46,561 bases of DNA from Dethiosulfovibrio salsuginis (GTDB lineage: Bacteria > Synergistota > Synergistia > Synergistales > Dethiosulfovibrionaceae), in the NCBI RefSeq assembly GCF_900177735.1, contig NZ_FXBB01000020.1:1-46561 (forward strand), read 5' to 3'. Below, in pieces: positions 24,508 through 32,745 of the stretch. Each line of letters starts with the position of its first letter. Within the stretch, counting starts at the first letter, position 1. The notes under the pieces were generated by a model. It saw nothing but the letters and a program-made list of their open reading frames with translations, made no database searches and was not told the DNA's origin. A program made the translations under genes and the position numbers.

Positions 24508-27392
24508 TAGGGGATTTTCAACTCTCGTTCCGTGGCCTCCCACTCTTTCATGAATTCGTTATACTTATCCTCCAGCAAAGCCTTTCCGACGTCCTCCACT
24601 ACCATCCGCTCCATCTCTGCCGCCATAGTCGCCATACCTGGCAGACTGCCGCTCAGAGCCGCTCCTTTAAGCCTGTGAAGCTGAAGCTTCAAGGATTTAC
24701 GATCGTCAGAACGGGTCGAAGAACCGATGGATTCAACCTGCGCTGAGATGTCCTTTTTCATGAGCAGAATAATTTCACAGGCATCGTCGGCTCCGCAACG
24801 GTCTATCAACTGCTTTTTGTCGAAATGGACCGCCGAAGCTTGAACTTCGGTACCTTCGAAGGACGCCGAGCGGTAGCCCAATGCCTTTTGCAGTTTTTTG
24901 ACCTCAATGGGTTTGGTCAGGAAATCGTCCATTCCAGCCTCCTTGCATCGTTCCATCTCGTCTTTTAGCACTCCTGCGGTCAAAGCGATGATAGGCACGT
25001 GCATTCCTGATATTCTTTCCAGTTCCCGAATCGCCTTTGTCGCCTCCAGACCGTCCATTTCGGGCATATGGATATCCATCAATATTATATCGGGAGGGCT
25101 CTCCCTGTATTTATCCAGTGCGACCGCCCCGTTTTCCGCCTCTACCACCGTCACTCCCGGCACTACGCGGTTCAGCAGCGACTTAGTAAGCAACATGTTC
25201 ATAGACACGTCTTCGGCGACCAGTACAACGATGCCATTTCGACCTGTTAGGATAGACCCATCCTGTCGCTGAGTTCCATCGGGCTCCTGTAAGCCCTCTT
25301 CCAAATCGTCGGGGACCTGTGCATACTGTGCTACAAGGTCAAGGGAAAAGGTCGTCCCTTCCCCATAAACGCTGTCGAGCTGGATGGTACTGCCCATTTT
25401 TTGGGCGATCATCTCGGAGATAACCAGGCCAAGGCCTGTACCGCCAAATTTCCGAGTGGTCGAGCTGTCCGCCTGGGAGAACGCCTTGAAAAGCCTTTCC
25501 CTCTGCTCATCTGCGATGCCTATGCCGGTATCACGAACGAAGAACGAAAACACCCCTCGATCGCCACCTAGGGGCCTGTGGCGGACTTCCAGTGTCACCT
25601 CTCCCTTTTCGGTGAACTTAACCCCGTTGCTCAACAGGTTGATGAGCACCTGCTTGAGGCGTATGGGATCGACCATGGCGAACGGCGGCATAGAGGGATC
25701 CACGTTAAGCGACACTTCAAGGTTCTTTTTCCCAGCAGGATATCGGACTATGTCCACGCAGTTTTTTAACAATCCGACCATATCGGTTGGGACCATTTCA
25801 AGCTCTATCATGCCAGCCTCAATCTTGGAAAAATCGAGGATATCGTTGATGATCCCCAGCAACGTATGACCGGACACGTTGGCGTTTTCCACGTACTCCT
25901 TTTGGATCGGAGAGAGAGGTGTGCTTCTCAGCAGGTCCGTAAAACCGATAACTCCGTTGAGAGGCGTACGGATCTCGTGGCTCATGTTGGCGAGAAACTC
26001 CGACTTAGCTTTATTGGCGGACTCGGCCTCCTCTTTCGCCGAGCGCAGCTCCTCCACTGCCTTTTGATGCTCGGTAATATCCCTGCTGATGCCGAAAATC
26101 CCGTTCACGGCGTTATTCTCGTCGAAAACGGGCCACTTGTTGATCTGGACGTATCCCAACTCACCGTTAGCTAAGTAGTAGGGATTTATTTTGTTTAGAA
26201 GGGGCTTTCCCTCCTCGATAACCGGCTTTTCTTCCTCGTTGTAGATCGTGGCGGTGTCGTGAGGGAACACCTCGAAGTCGTGCTTTCCGATCATATCCTT
26301 CCAGTCGTCGTGGCCGGTTATATCCGCCAGTGTCTGGCTACAGAAGATAAATCTGCTGTCACTGTCTTTAAAGTAGATAAAGTCGGTCGTCTGTCTTAAA
26401 AATATCTCAAGGCTGCTGACTAAGAGGCTGTGCTCGCTCTCCGTCCTCTCCAGTCTGTTGAGCAAAAACACGATGAGTCCCGTAAAGGCTAGCAATATAG
26501 AGGCAACGGTCAGGTAGATCCAAATCGTAGGATCGGAGAGCGAAGAGAATTGACTCCATCCTGTGGAAGGTATCGCCCCGATCTGCCAACTTCCGTAGGG
26601 GAGCTCTATGGAAAAGACGATAGGGCTATGGTCGAAGACCGACGGATCTCCCCAGAATACATCTCCATCTGCCCCCAAGCCATCTTTCCCTTTTATGGCG
26701 ACGCTCAGCCCATCGTGATCATCTCCCAGCCCTGCTCCGGTAAAAAGAGCCTCGCAGTCGATCACCACCGAGGCCAAGCCCCAGAACTCCTCCGCCTTCG
26801 ATTCTTCGTCCTTTACGGAGAGGGGGATACGGGCGACAAGACCCCTTCCACCCTGCACGAGATCGAGGGGACCGGCGAGGACTATTTTGTCGAGTCTCCT
26901 GGCCAGGTCGACCGCCTCGAACTGGTCCGGGAGGGTCCTATAATCCAATCCCACTGCCGCTTCGTTTCCTTCGATCGGGTACATGAACCGAATGATCATG
27001 TCTCTGGCGAGGCCGATGTTCCGCAAGTCGTGATCCCCTCTGAACTGCACCTCCATAGCACGGGCGAAATCCTCCTGGGTCAGATCGGGATTCATGGCCA
27101 CAAGAGCTTCAACCGCAACAACCTTGTATATGTTAGAATCTATGCGATATTTAAGGGACTCGCCTAGAGCGTTTAGTGCCTGCTGAGCTCTATCGACCTC
27201 CTGCCACCTGTGTCGTTCCGATTCTAGGCGGATGAGCAGAACCCCTGTCAGTATGAAAGCTACCGCAAGCACAGTGAGGAGGATAGTGCCCAAAGTAGTG
27301 AGGTTTTTCGAGGACAGCTTAGCTGAGACGACGCTGGGTTTACCGCCGTTCTGGTGGGGGCGACTATCAGAGGCATCAGCGGTAATCTTCAT
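24507..27392 (-). CDS. CHASE-PAS hybrid histidine kinase with receiver and Hpt domains
   Basis: The domains of this 961-residue sensor are, in order: a membrane helix near 37-57; a periplasmic CHASE domain to about 260 (MYPIEGNEAAVGLDYRTLPD, LAGPLDLVQGGRGLVARIPL); a second helix near 290-312; a PAS domain near 325-445; HisKA with FLANMSHEIRTPLNG (His near 471); HATPase with NLLSNGVKF, VRDTGIGIAD and KFGGTGLGL; a receiver with DIILMDIHMPEMDG (Asp near 771); and a C-terminal Hpt with LHRLKGAAL (His near 904). All phosphorelay residues are present. CHASE domains sense small extracellular ligands. No response regulator is adjacent, so the output is unknown. Start ATG at 27392 follows GAGAGGAG. 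Confidence 0.9.
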   Translation of the reverse strand: MKITADASDSRPHQNGGKPSVVSAKLSSKNLTTLGTILLTVLAVAFILTGVLLIRLESERHRWQEVDRAQQALNALGESLKYRIDSNIYKVVAVEALVAMNPDLTQEDFARAMEVQFRGDHDLRNIGLARDMIIRFMYPIEGNEAAVGLDYRTLPDQFEAVDLARRLDKIVLAGPLDLVQGGRGLVARIPLSVKDEESKAEEFWGLASVVIDCEALFTGAGLGDDHDGLSVAIKGKDGLGADGDVFWGDPSVFDHSPIVFSIELPYGSWQIGAIPSTGWSQFSSLSDPTIWIYLTVASILLAFTGLIVFLLNRLERTESEHSLLVSSLEIFLRQTTDFIYFKDSDSRFIFCSQTLADITGHDDWKDMIGKHDFEVFPHDTATIYNEEEKPVIEEGKPLLNKINPYYLANGELGYVQINKWPVFDENNAVNGIFGISRDITEHQKAVEELRSAKEEAESANKAKSEFLANMSHEIRTPLNGVIGFTDLLRSTPLSPIQKEYVENANVSGHTLLGIINDILDFSKIEAGMIELEMVPTDMVGLLKNCVDIVRYPAGKKNLEVSLNVDPSMPPFAMVDPIRLKQVLINLLSNGVKFTEKGEVTLEVRHRPLGGDRGVFSFFVRDTGIGIADEQRERLFKAFSQADSSTTRKFGGTGLGLVISEMIAQKMGSTIQLDSVYGEGTTFSLDLVAQYAQVPDDLEEGLQEPDGTQRQDGSILTGRNGIVVLVAEDVSMNMLLTKSLLNRVVPGVTVVEAENGAVALDKYRESPPDIILMDIHMPEMDGLEATKAIRELERISGMHVPIIALTAGVLKDEMERCKEAGMDDFLTKPIEVKKLQKALGYRSASFEGTEVQASAVHFDKKQLIDRCGADDACEIILLMKKDISAQVESIGSSTRSDDRKSLKLQLHRLKGAALSGSLPGMATMAAEMERMVVEDVGKALLEDKYNEFMKEWEATERELKIP

Positions 27393-27478
27393 AGAAGGCT
27401 CCTCTCGTTTAGAAATAGATATTTAATCAAACAAAACAAAGGGCTCTCGAACAACACGCTAATTTCCTATATTCTTAA

Positions 27479-27507
27479 TATATAACATAATTTATCTGTT
27501 TTTACAA
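27479..27507 (-). promoter_or_regulatory. possible promoter of the histidine kinase gene
   Basis: On the minus strand, TTGTAA (27507-27502) and TATATA (27484-27479) are 17 nt apart in a strongly AT-rich leader about 90 bp before the start codon. Confidence 0.4.
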
Positions 27508-27549
27508 GCACAGCCCTGAAGAGGACCGGTAAAAACCATAGCGTTATAG

Positions 27550-27792
27550 GGCACCTCTAAAAACTCTGATCCTCGGAGAGACCGTTCCAACGGAGCCCAC
27601 TTGAGCCCGTATACTCGACATGCCGTCGTGTAGTCGAATGGGGCGACAGGACGTCGCCCCAAGCCGAGGGGGCACAGGACGAGCCCTCCGAGGCGGTTCG
27701 TACGGAACAGGCAGGTCGAGTATACGATTGGGCCAGGGCGTAGGCGGGACGGTCTCTTCGAGGGAGCTCAAAGGTGAGTTTTTAGAGATGCC
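27550..27792. mobile_element. 243-bp structured MITE-like repeat, copy 2
   Basis: This copy has the same orientation and length as 19096-19338, with scattered substitutions and a few short indels. Its ends GGCACCTCTAAAAACTC and GAGTTTTTAGAGATGCC pair at 16 of 17 positions. It is flanked by perfect 6-bp direct repeats TTATAG (27544-27549 and 27793-27798), indicating insertion by transposition. The inner arms (CGTATACTCGAC with GTCGAGTATACG; GAGAGACCGT with ACGGTCTCT) and the paired AGGAC-loop hairpins are kept, though one stem has a mismatch (GAGCCC instead of GTGCCC). Confidence 0.8.
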
Positions 27793-27799
27793 TTATAGT

Positions 27800-27846
27800 A
27801 AAATAAGATAGCCTGCCTTTTGAAGGACAGGACTATCTTATTTTTT
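27800..27846 (+). terminator. terminator-like hairpin without an upstream gene
   Basis: AAAATAAGATAG (27800-27811) pairs with CTATCTTATTTT (27833-27844), enclosing a second, bulged stem, and runs into TTTTTT. It is oriented to stop plus-strand transcription coming out of the MITE-like repeat, 20 bp before the UPF0145 gene. Since no plus-strand gene precedes it, it may be the tail of a lost gene or an attenuator. Confidence 0.6.
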
Positions 27847-27866
27847 AGTCAAGAAAGGTGGTCACT

Positions 27867-28214
27867 ATGAGTACCTTCCCAATCATGACGGTGGACGTGT
27901 TTCCCGGCAGGGACACCGAGTTTGTGGGGTCCGTCACCGCCTGTTGCTGCCTGTCCAAGTCGGTGGTTCAGGACATATCCTCCAACATAAGAAACTGGAC
28001 CGTAGGGGGAGAGCTTCCCAGGTACACCGAGATGATAAACCAGGCGGTAGATATCGTCATGGACAGGATAGGGGAAAAGGCCAGAGAAATAGGGGCCGAT
28101 GGCGTGGTAGGGCTGAGGTTATCCACCACCGCCGTATCAGCTGGGGCAGCGGAGATAGTGGCCTACGGCACGGCGGTTAGGTTCATAGATTCAGACAGTA
28201 AGAGCCCCACTTAA
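27867..28214 (+). CDS. UPF0145 (YbjQ-like) family protein
   Basis: This 115-residue protein matches the YbjQ/UPF0145 family, which forms small pentameric proteins of unclear function sometimes linked to metal binding. It shows FVGSVTACCCLSKSVVQDIS, GELPRYTEMINQAVDIVMDR and GADGVVGLRLSTTAVSAGAA, with the usual AEIVAYGTAV end. The CCC in place of the usual residues is unusual but may suit metal binding. I start at the ATG at 27867 after AAAGGTGG. Its 3' end overlaps the convergent hepT gene by 32 bp, so antisense effects are possible. Confidence 0.82.
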   Translation: MSTFPIMTVDVFPGRDTEFVGSVTACCCLSKSVVQDISSNIRNWTVGGELPRYTEMINQAVDIVMDRIGEKAREIGADGVVGLRLSTTAVSAGAAEIVAYGTAVRFIDSDSKSPT

Positions 28215-28587
28215 GAAGGTCGTCAAGGTGGTTGGAGACAACCGACTTGAGGATGTCCATATCCATCCTCTGGTAATCATGAATAGCTATGTTTCTGAAC
28301 CCAACCATACTCTGAAGCCTTTTTGACAGATCTCGGTCCATCCCCTCGGACTGCTGAATCATGACAAAGTTTTCCCGACTCTCCCTGGGAAGCCCCAGTC
28401 CCTTTATAGCCACCACGTGGGCCGCCATATCTATGGCGGCCTGTATGGCTCTTTGGAGGTTCAAGATCACTATATCCTGGACGTCCCACTCATCGAGCCG
28501 GTCCATATCCCCCTCGGTAACTTTGTGTATCCTGTCGATACATCGTTTTATGGTAGCGGCTTTGGCTAATAAAACGTCGTCCTTCAC
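28183..28587 (-). CDS. hepT: HepT-like ribonuclease toxin (DUF86)
   Basis: This 134-residue helical protein carries the HEPN ribonuclease motif R-x4-H as RNIAIHDYQ near residue 98, the usual RxxxxHDY of HepT toxins. HepT toxins cut RNA and are silenced when MntA adds AMP to the Tyr of this motif. The start is a GTG overlapping the mntA stop by four bases (GTGA), so antitoxin and toxin are coupled with the antitoxin first. All catalytic residues are present. Confidence 0.88.
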   Translation of the reverse strand: MKDDVLLAKAATIKRCIDRIHKVTEGDMDRLDEWDVQDIVILNLQRAIQAAIDMAAHVVAIKGLGLPRESRENFVMIQQSEGMDRDLSKRLQSMVGFRNIAIHDYQRMDMDILKSVVSNHLDDLLKWGSYCLNL

Positions 28588-28958
28588 GAGAAAAACCCCA
28601 CCAACTTTTCCTCCGCTTCTTTGCGGATTATTTTTATATCCTCGTACATAGATACGGTTTTTGCGAAAAAAGCTCGGTATGTCTTGTCGTCCATCTTTAC
28701 CGGAATCCCATTTTGCAGCACTTCCATGGAGATTATCGGGTCAATATCGTTCAGTACGACGAGATCGACCATTTTTCCACTTAAGCTCTCCAACTCATCT
28801 TTGATCGATTTGTCCCCACCACAGAGCGGATATTTCATATATACGGCCACGTCCAGGTCGCTGTCCTCCTTAGCCCTCCCTGATGCGTAAGATCCGAAAA
28901 CGAAGGCGAGTAAAACATCCTCTCTGTGGCCCATATAGGCTCTCACCTTGTCTATCAT
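28584..28958 (-). CDS. mntA: MntA-like antitoxin, minimal nucleotidyltransferase
   Basis: This 124-residue protein has the nucleotidyltransferase signature FVFGSYASGRAKEDSDLDVAVY (G-S-x10-DxD), with a second acidic position expected in KMVDLVVLNDIDP. MntA enzymes block HepT by AMPylation. The ATG overlaps the stop of the threonine-synthase-like gene (ATGA), so the toxin-antitoxin pair sits at the end of a metabolic operon rather than having a promoter of its own. Confidence 0.87.
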   Translation of the reverse strand: MIDKVRAYMGHREDVLLAFVFGSYASGRAKEDSDLDVAVYMKYPLCGGDKSIKDELESLSGKMVDLVVLNDIDPIISMEVLQNGIPVKMDDKTYRAFFAKTVSMYEDIKIIRKEAEEKLVGFFS

Positions 28959-30082
28959 TTTGTCTTCCTCCTCAGCTCCAGGATCTTGTCCGTGGCCTTA
29001 AGGCCCGATCCGCTGAGAAACACCGCCGTCGTCTCTCCCTCCGATATAGCGCCCGACTCGATCAGCTTTGATACCCCTGGAACAACAACCGCGCTGGTCG
29101 GCTCGACGTAGACCCCACAGGAGGACAGCCGAAAAAGGCCCTCCACGATGGAATTCTCGTCCACCGCCACAGCGGATCCCTTAGATCCCCTGATGGCCTC
29201 AAGAACCTCCTCGCCCCTTAGAGGCTGGGAAGAACTGATTCCCTCCGCCACTGTCTCTATCTTGTCTATGCTAACAGGACTGCCCAGCCCCCTTTCGTAG
29301 GCCCTTACGATGGGGGCGCAGTTTTCCGCCTGTACACCGTGTAGCTTGGGCATGTGGTCTATTAGACCTGCCTCCAAAAGCTCGGAGAAGGCCCTGTAGG
29401 CACCTAAAACCAGGCTCCCCTGACCCAGAGGGACCACTAGGTTATCGGGCACGGACCATCCCATCTGTTCCCATATCTCGTAGGCGAAGGTCTTGACTCC
29501 CTCGACAAACCAGGGGCTCCAGTTGTGGCTGCCGTAAAACGTCGACCTCGCCCCCTCCAGAGCGGCGGCGGAGGTGTCCTCCCTGGTCCCTGGAACCTTG
29601 ACCAGCTCCGCTCCGGCACTCTCTATCTGGACGCATTTTCCGGCGGAGGTGTAGTGAGGGACGAAGATACGGCAATTCAGCCCTCCTCTAGCGCAATAGG
29701 AGGCCATAGATGCCCCGGCGTTTCCCGATGAGTCCTCTATCAGGGAGGTTACGCCGTTCTCCCTGAGTTTTGTGGTCAACACCGATATTCCTCGGTCCTT
29801 GTAGGAGCCCGTGGGGCAGAGGTAATCCAACTTTAGGAGGACCTCTCCTGTTCCAATGTCGGCTTTCACCAGAGGGGTCACCCCCTCTCCCATGGATATG
29901 ACCTCCGGGCCCACCGGTATAACGGAACGGTATCGCCACATAGATAGGGGGCCTGACCTAATCGACTCCCTGGAGATCTCCAGGGGCCTTTCCCTGAAAT
30001 AGGTGAGATATCCTCCACAGTTACACCGCCATAGGGAACAGTCGTCCTTATAGGTTCTGTCGCAGGCTCTACACTTCAACAT
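28955..30082 (-). CDS. threonine-synthase-like PLP enzyme with N-terminal zinc ribbon
   Basis: This 375-residue protein is a fold-type II PLP enzyme closest to threonine synthase (ThrC). The N terminus has a zinc ribbon (CRACDRTY, then CNCGG), as in archaeal and some bacterial ThrC. The PLP lysine lies in CPTGSYKDRGISVL, where SYKDRG replaces the usual SFKDRG. SSGNAGASMASYCARGG binds the cofactor phosphate or substrate, and GQGSLVLGAYRAF is the usual Gly-rich part. Threonine synthase makes threonine from O-phosphohomoserine; relatives act on other hydroxy or amino acids, so the substrate is not certain. The start follows GGAGGCGGAG. It lies 3 bp after lspA and overlaps mntA. Confidence 0.75.
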   Translation of the reverse strand: MLKCRACDRTYKDDCSLWRCNCGGYLTYFRERPLEISRESIRSGPLSMWRYRSVIPVGPEVISMGEGVTPLVKADIGTGEVLLKLDYLCPTGSYKDRGISVLTTKLRENGVTSLIEDSSGNAGASMASYCARGGLNCRIFVPHYTSAGKCVQIESAGAELVKVPGTREDTSAAALEGARSTFYGSHNWSPWFVEGVKTFAYEIWEQMGWSVPDNLVVPLGQGSLVLGAYRAFSELLEAGLIDHMPKLHGVQAENCAPIVRAYERGLGSPVSIDKIETVAEGISSSQPLRGEEVLEAIRGSKGSAVAVDENSIVEGLFRLSSCGVYVEPTSAVVVPGVSKLIESGAISEGETTAVFLSGSGLKATDKILELRRKTK

Positions 30083-30085
30083 GTT

Positions 30086-30484
30086 TCACTCCGCCTCCTT
30101 GGCTCCGTAAAATCCCTGTATCAGGTAGATACATCCCAGCATTATGGCCAGGTCCGCCACGTTTACGTACAGCCCTCCGGGCCAGAAAGGGACAGGTATG
30201 TAGTCCATAACCGAACCGTACAGAAGCCTGTCCATGAGGTTCCCCAGAGCACCTCCCCAGAGCATTATTATCCCCGATCTGGTGTAGGCCGATTTTTCAT
30301 ATACCATAGCCGAAAGGATCGACAGGGCGACGAACCCAATGCCCACCGCCAGACTCGATCGGTCTCCGAAAGAGGAGAAGGCGACCCCCTGGTTCCACAC
30401 CGCCGGAAGTCCCAGCCTGCGGACCACGGCGGAGCAGCCATACGTGCCGATGGCTATAAATGACGCTAAAGAAGCTGGTCTCAA
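30086..30484 (-). CDS. lspA: lipoprotein signal peptidase (signal peptidase II), short form
   Basis: This 132-residue membrane protease cleaves lipoprotein signal peptides. Family motifs are NQGVAFS near residue 31, GGALGNLMDRLLYGSVMDYI with the first catalytic Asp, and YVNVADLAI with the second. It is shorter than the usual 150-170 residues, mainly before NQGVAFS, where only about 30 residues remain. The start is a TTG about eight bases after GGAGG. Four hydrophobic segments can still be placed. Confidence 0.83.
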   Translation of the reverse strand: MRPASLASFIAIGTYGCSAVVRRLGLPAVWNQGVAFSSFGDRSSLAVGIGFVALSILSAMVYEKSAYTRSGIIMLWGGALGNLMDRLLYGSVMDYIPVPFWPGGLYVNVADLAIMLGCIYLIQGFYGAKEAE

Positions 30485-30510
30485 ACGCTAATACCTCCAA
30501 GCAAAAGGAT

Positions 30511-30534
30511 AAAAAAAAGCGGCCCTAAGGCCGC
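30511..30534 (-). terminator. intrinsic terminator of the thiamine salvage operon
   Basis: On the minus strand GCGGCC-TTAG-GGCCGC (30534-30519) is followed directly by eight T. It lies two bases after the thiW stop. Confidence 0.92.
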
Positions 30535-30535
30535 C

Positions 30536-31036
30536 TCAATCTACGTTTACACCGGACTTTCTGAGTCCTGCGATAACGGCGTATCCTATGATACACCCTG
30601 GAATAGCGCTTGTCAGGAAGGCCGACTGTAAGGCCCAAAAGCCCACGGATTTTCCCATCGCGGGAGCTATAAGGAGGGCCGACAGGGTCGCTCCGACGGG
30701 ACCTGTCCCAAGGGGCTCCGCCAGAGCACACCAGTCCTTCCGCAAAAACCGGTACGCCAGACCGACCGCCAATGCACCGGGAACGCTGCCGGGAAAGGCG
30801 AACAGGGTTCCCGTCCCCATCGCCACCCTCAGAACGCTGGTCACCAGAGCTGTCCCAGCGGCCCACCAAGGGCCTAAAAGTATTCCCCCTACCACGTTGA
30901 CGGTGTGCTGAAAGGGAAAGCACTTAGTCGGACCGAAAGGTATAGACACGCCGGAGAGAAGAAGGGCGGTAGCGGTGAGCAACCCAGCGACGGTCAGCCG
31001 ACGCAGAGTTACCGACGATATGGCCTCGGTCCTCAT
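30536..31036 (-). CDS. thiW: ThiW, thiazole-type ECF transporter substrate-binding subunit
   Basis: This 166-residue membrane protein shows the ThiW signature SIPFGPTKCFPFQHTVNVVG, then GILLGPWWAAGTA and GTGTLFAFPGSVPGAL. ThiW is thought to bind the hydroxyethylthiazole part of thiamine and to use a shared EcfA-A'-T energising module, which is not in this window. I start at the ATG at 31036, which overlaps the thiY stop (ATGA); the longer frame to 31114 only shadows thiY. Confidence 0.87.
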   Translation of the reverse strand: MRTEAISSVTLRRLTVAGLLTATALLLSGVSIPFGPTKCFPFQHTVNVVGGILLGPWWAAGTALVTSVLRVAMGTGTLFAFPGSVPGALAVGLAYRFLRKDWCALAEPLGTGPVGATLSALLIAPAMGKSVGFWALQSAFLTSAIPGCIIGYAVIAGLRKSGVNVD

Positions 31037-31974
31037 CTCGCCAGTATGGCCGAGGGATCTACCTCGGTATCGATCAAGCCGGAACTGAGGGCGAAAGCGG
31101 CGAAGTCCTGCCACCTTTTCAGATCGCCCTCCTGAGAGTCGGCGAAGTAGGGAAGGGTCGCGAAAAAGGCGTCCCTCTCCACGTCCTTATCGGCCTCGGG
31201 CAGGGCATTGAGGTAGAGGGCTAAAGCTCCTTTCCGATCGGCCCTAGACCTGTCTATTGCCCTCTGAACCGCGTCGCAGAAGGCGGTCACCGCCTCTTTT
31301 TTCGATTCCCAGATCTGGGGAGAGGTCAGGAAGATAAGTTCATCGTAGGGGGGTATACCGTGCTTCTCCAGCTCGAAATAGCCGGCCTTCAGCCCCTCAT
31401 GGGCCATCGTCACCACCTCGTAGGTCTTGAAAGGCCCCATGACGGCGTCGACCTGCCCCGAAACCAGCGATGGAACTATGGTAAATCCCACGTTGATAGC
31501 CTCGTATTTATCTATGCCGTTTTCCTTGGCGAAGGCCTCCATTATGAGGTCCATCATTCCCGGAACTGTGTAGCCTATCTTTTTCCCCTCAAGGTCCTTT
31601 GGGCTTTTGAACCCCCGATCCTCCAGGAAGAGCAAGGTTGTGAGGGGATGTCCCACGAGACGTCCGACGGCCTTGAGGTTAAGGCCTTCCGCTGCGGCCA
31701 TTATGGTCTGAGGCTGATACCCTACAGCTATGTCCACCTTACCGGCCATCGCCAACTTCAGAGAGTCGGAGGTCTCCGACGGGGTTATTATCTCAACCTC
31801 AAGCCCAGCTTCCTTAAAATAGCCCTCTTCCTGGGCCACGTAGATAGGCAGATGGTCCACGTTGGGGAACCAGTCCAGCATCACCGATAGCTTTTCCGCT
31901 CCGAAAGCACATAGGGGCGATGACATGACGAGACAGGCCCCTAGGGCCAGGGTCTTTAAAATACCGTTCTTCAT
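31033..31974 (-). CDS. thiY: ThiY-like pyrimidine-precursor binding protein (NMT1/THI5 family)
   Basis: This 313-residue periplasmic protein has a signal peptide (LALGACLVMSSPLCAFGAE) and the NMT1/THI5-like pattern: VMLDWFPNVDHLPIYVAQEE, GYFKEAGLEVEI, AMAGKVDIAVGYQPQ. ThiY binds formylaminopyrimidine, a thiamine breakdown product salvaged to HMP. The TPP riboswitch upstream and the ThiX and ThiZ genes support the role. It starts 30 bp after thiX with a GGGAG site. Confidence 0.87.
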   Translation of the reverse strand: MKNGILKTLALGACLVMSSPLCAFGAEKLSVMLDWFPNVDHLPIYVAQEEGYFKEAGLEVEIITPSETSDSLKLAMAGKVDIAVGYQPQTIMAAAEGLNLKAVGRLVGHPLTTLLFLEDRGFKSPKDLEGKKIGYTVPGMMDLIMEAFAKENGIDKYEAINVGFTIVPSLVSGQVDAVMGPFKTYEVVTMAHEGLKAGYFELEKHGIPPYDELIFLTSPQIWESKKEAVTAFCDAVQRAIDRSRADRKGALALYLNALPEADKDVERDAFFATLPYFADSQEGDLKRWQDFAAFALSSGLIDTEVDPSAILAR

Positions 31975-32004
31975 TTTGCGTATCTCCCTTCGTGAGTTTG
32001 ATCT

Positions 32005-32745
32005 TTAACCTCGATCTTTCCAAGGCGCGTATCTACGGGACATAATTCCGGCGAGCCACCACAGGACAAGCCCTATAGCGGACAACCAAAGGATAGCGGC
32101 GAAAACCATATCGATCCTAAGCCTGGCGTTGGACTGGATCATCAGGTATCCCAGTCCCTTTTGGGCCCCTACCCACTCCCCTATGACCGCACCGATCGTA
32201 GCGACCGACACCGCAACCTTGAGGCCGGCGAAGAAATAGGGAAGGGCCCAGGGCCAAAATAGCTTTTTGAGAGTGCCGTACTTTGAGTATCCCATCATCC
32301 TGAAAAGCTGCACGTGCCTGGGATCGCAGCTTTTAAAACCCTCAAGCAGGTTGACCGTGAGGGGGAAAAATATTATCACCGTCGCCATGATCACCTTGCT
32401 CTCTATGCCGTATCCGAACCACACCACCAGCACCGGAGCCAACGCAAATACAGGAACAGCCTGTGACGCCACCAGAAAGGGAGCGAGGGCCCTCTCAACC
32501 CAGGGAAATAAAAACATAGCCGAGGCCATAGGTAGAGCGATGGCGATGGCCAGAGCCAACCCTGAGAGAATCTCAAGCAACGTGACCGATCCGTGATGGG
32601 CCAGAGTCCTGTACTGGGAAAAGGCGGTGACCAGCACCTCACTAGGAGGGGGCAGAATATAGGTCGGGACGGACCAAGCCCGGCAGCCAATCTCCCAAAA
32701 CAGAATCAGACACGCCCCCAGTGAAAGGGGCAGTAACCTCTTCAC
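32005..32745 (-). CDS. thiX: ThiX-like ABC transporter permease
   Basis: This 246-residue permease has six hydrophobic helices and the EAA loop as GYSKYGTLKKLFWPWALPYF, typical of the SsuC/TauC/ThiX group. ILPPPSEVLVTAF at the N terminus is also typical. The start is a GTG overlapping the thiZ stop by four bases. It forms an importer with ThiY and ThiZ. Confidence 0.87.
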   Translation of the reverse strand: MKRLLPLSLGACLILFWEIGCRAWSVPTYILPPPSEVLVTAFSQYRTLAHHGSVTLLEILSGLALAIAIALPMASAMFLFPWVERALAPFLVASQAVPVFALAPVLVVWFGYGIESKVIMATVIIFFPLTVNLLEGFKSCDPRHVQLFRMMGYSKYGTLKKLFWPWALPYFFAGLKVAVSVATIGAVIGEWVGAQKGLGYLMIQSNARLRIDMVFAAILWLSAIGLVLWWLAGIMSRRYAPWKDRG

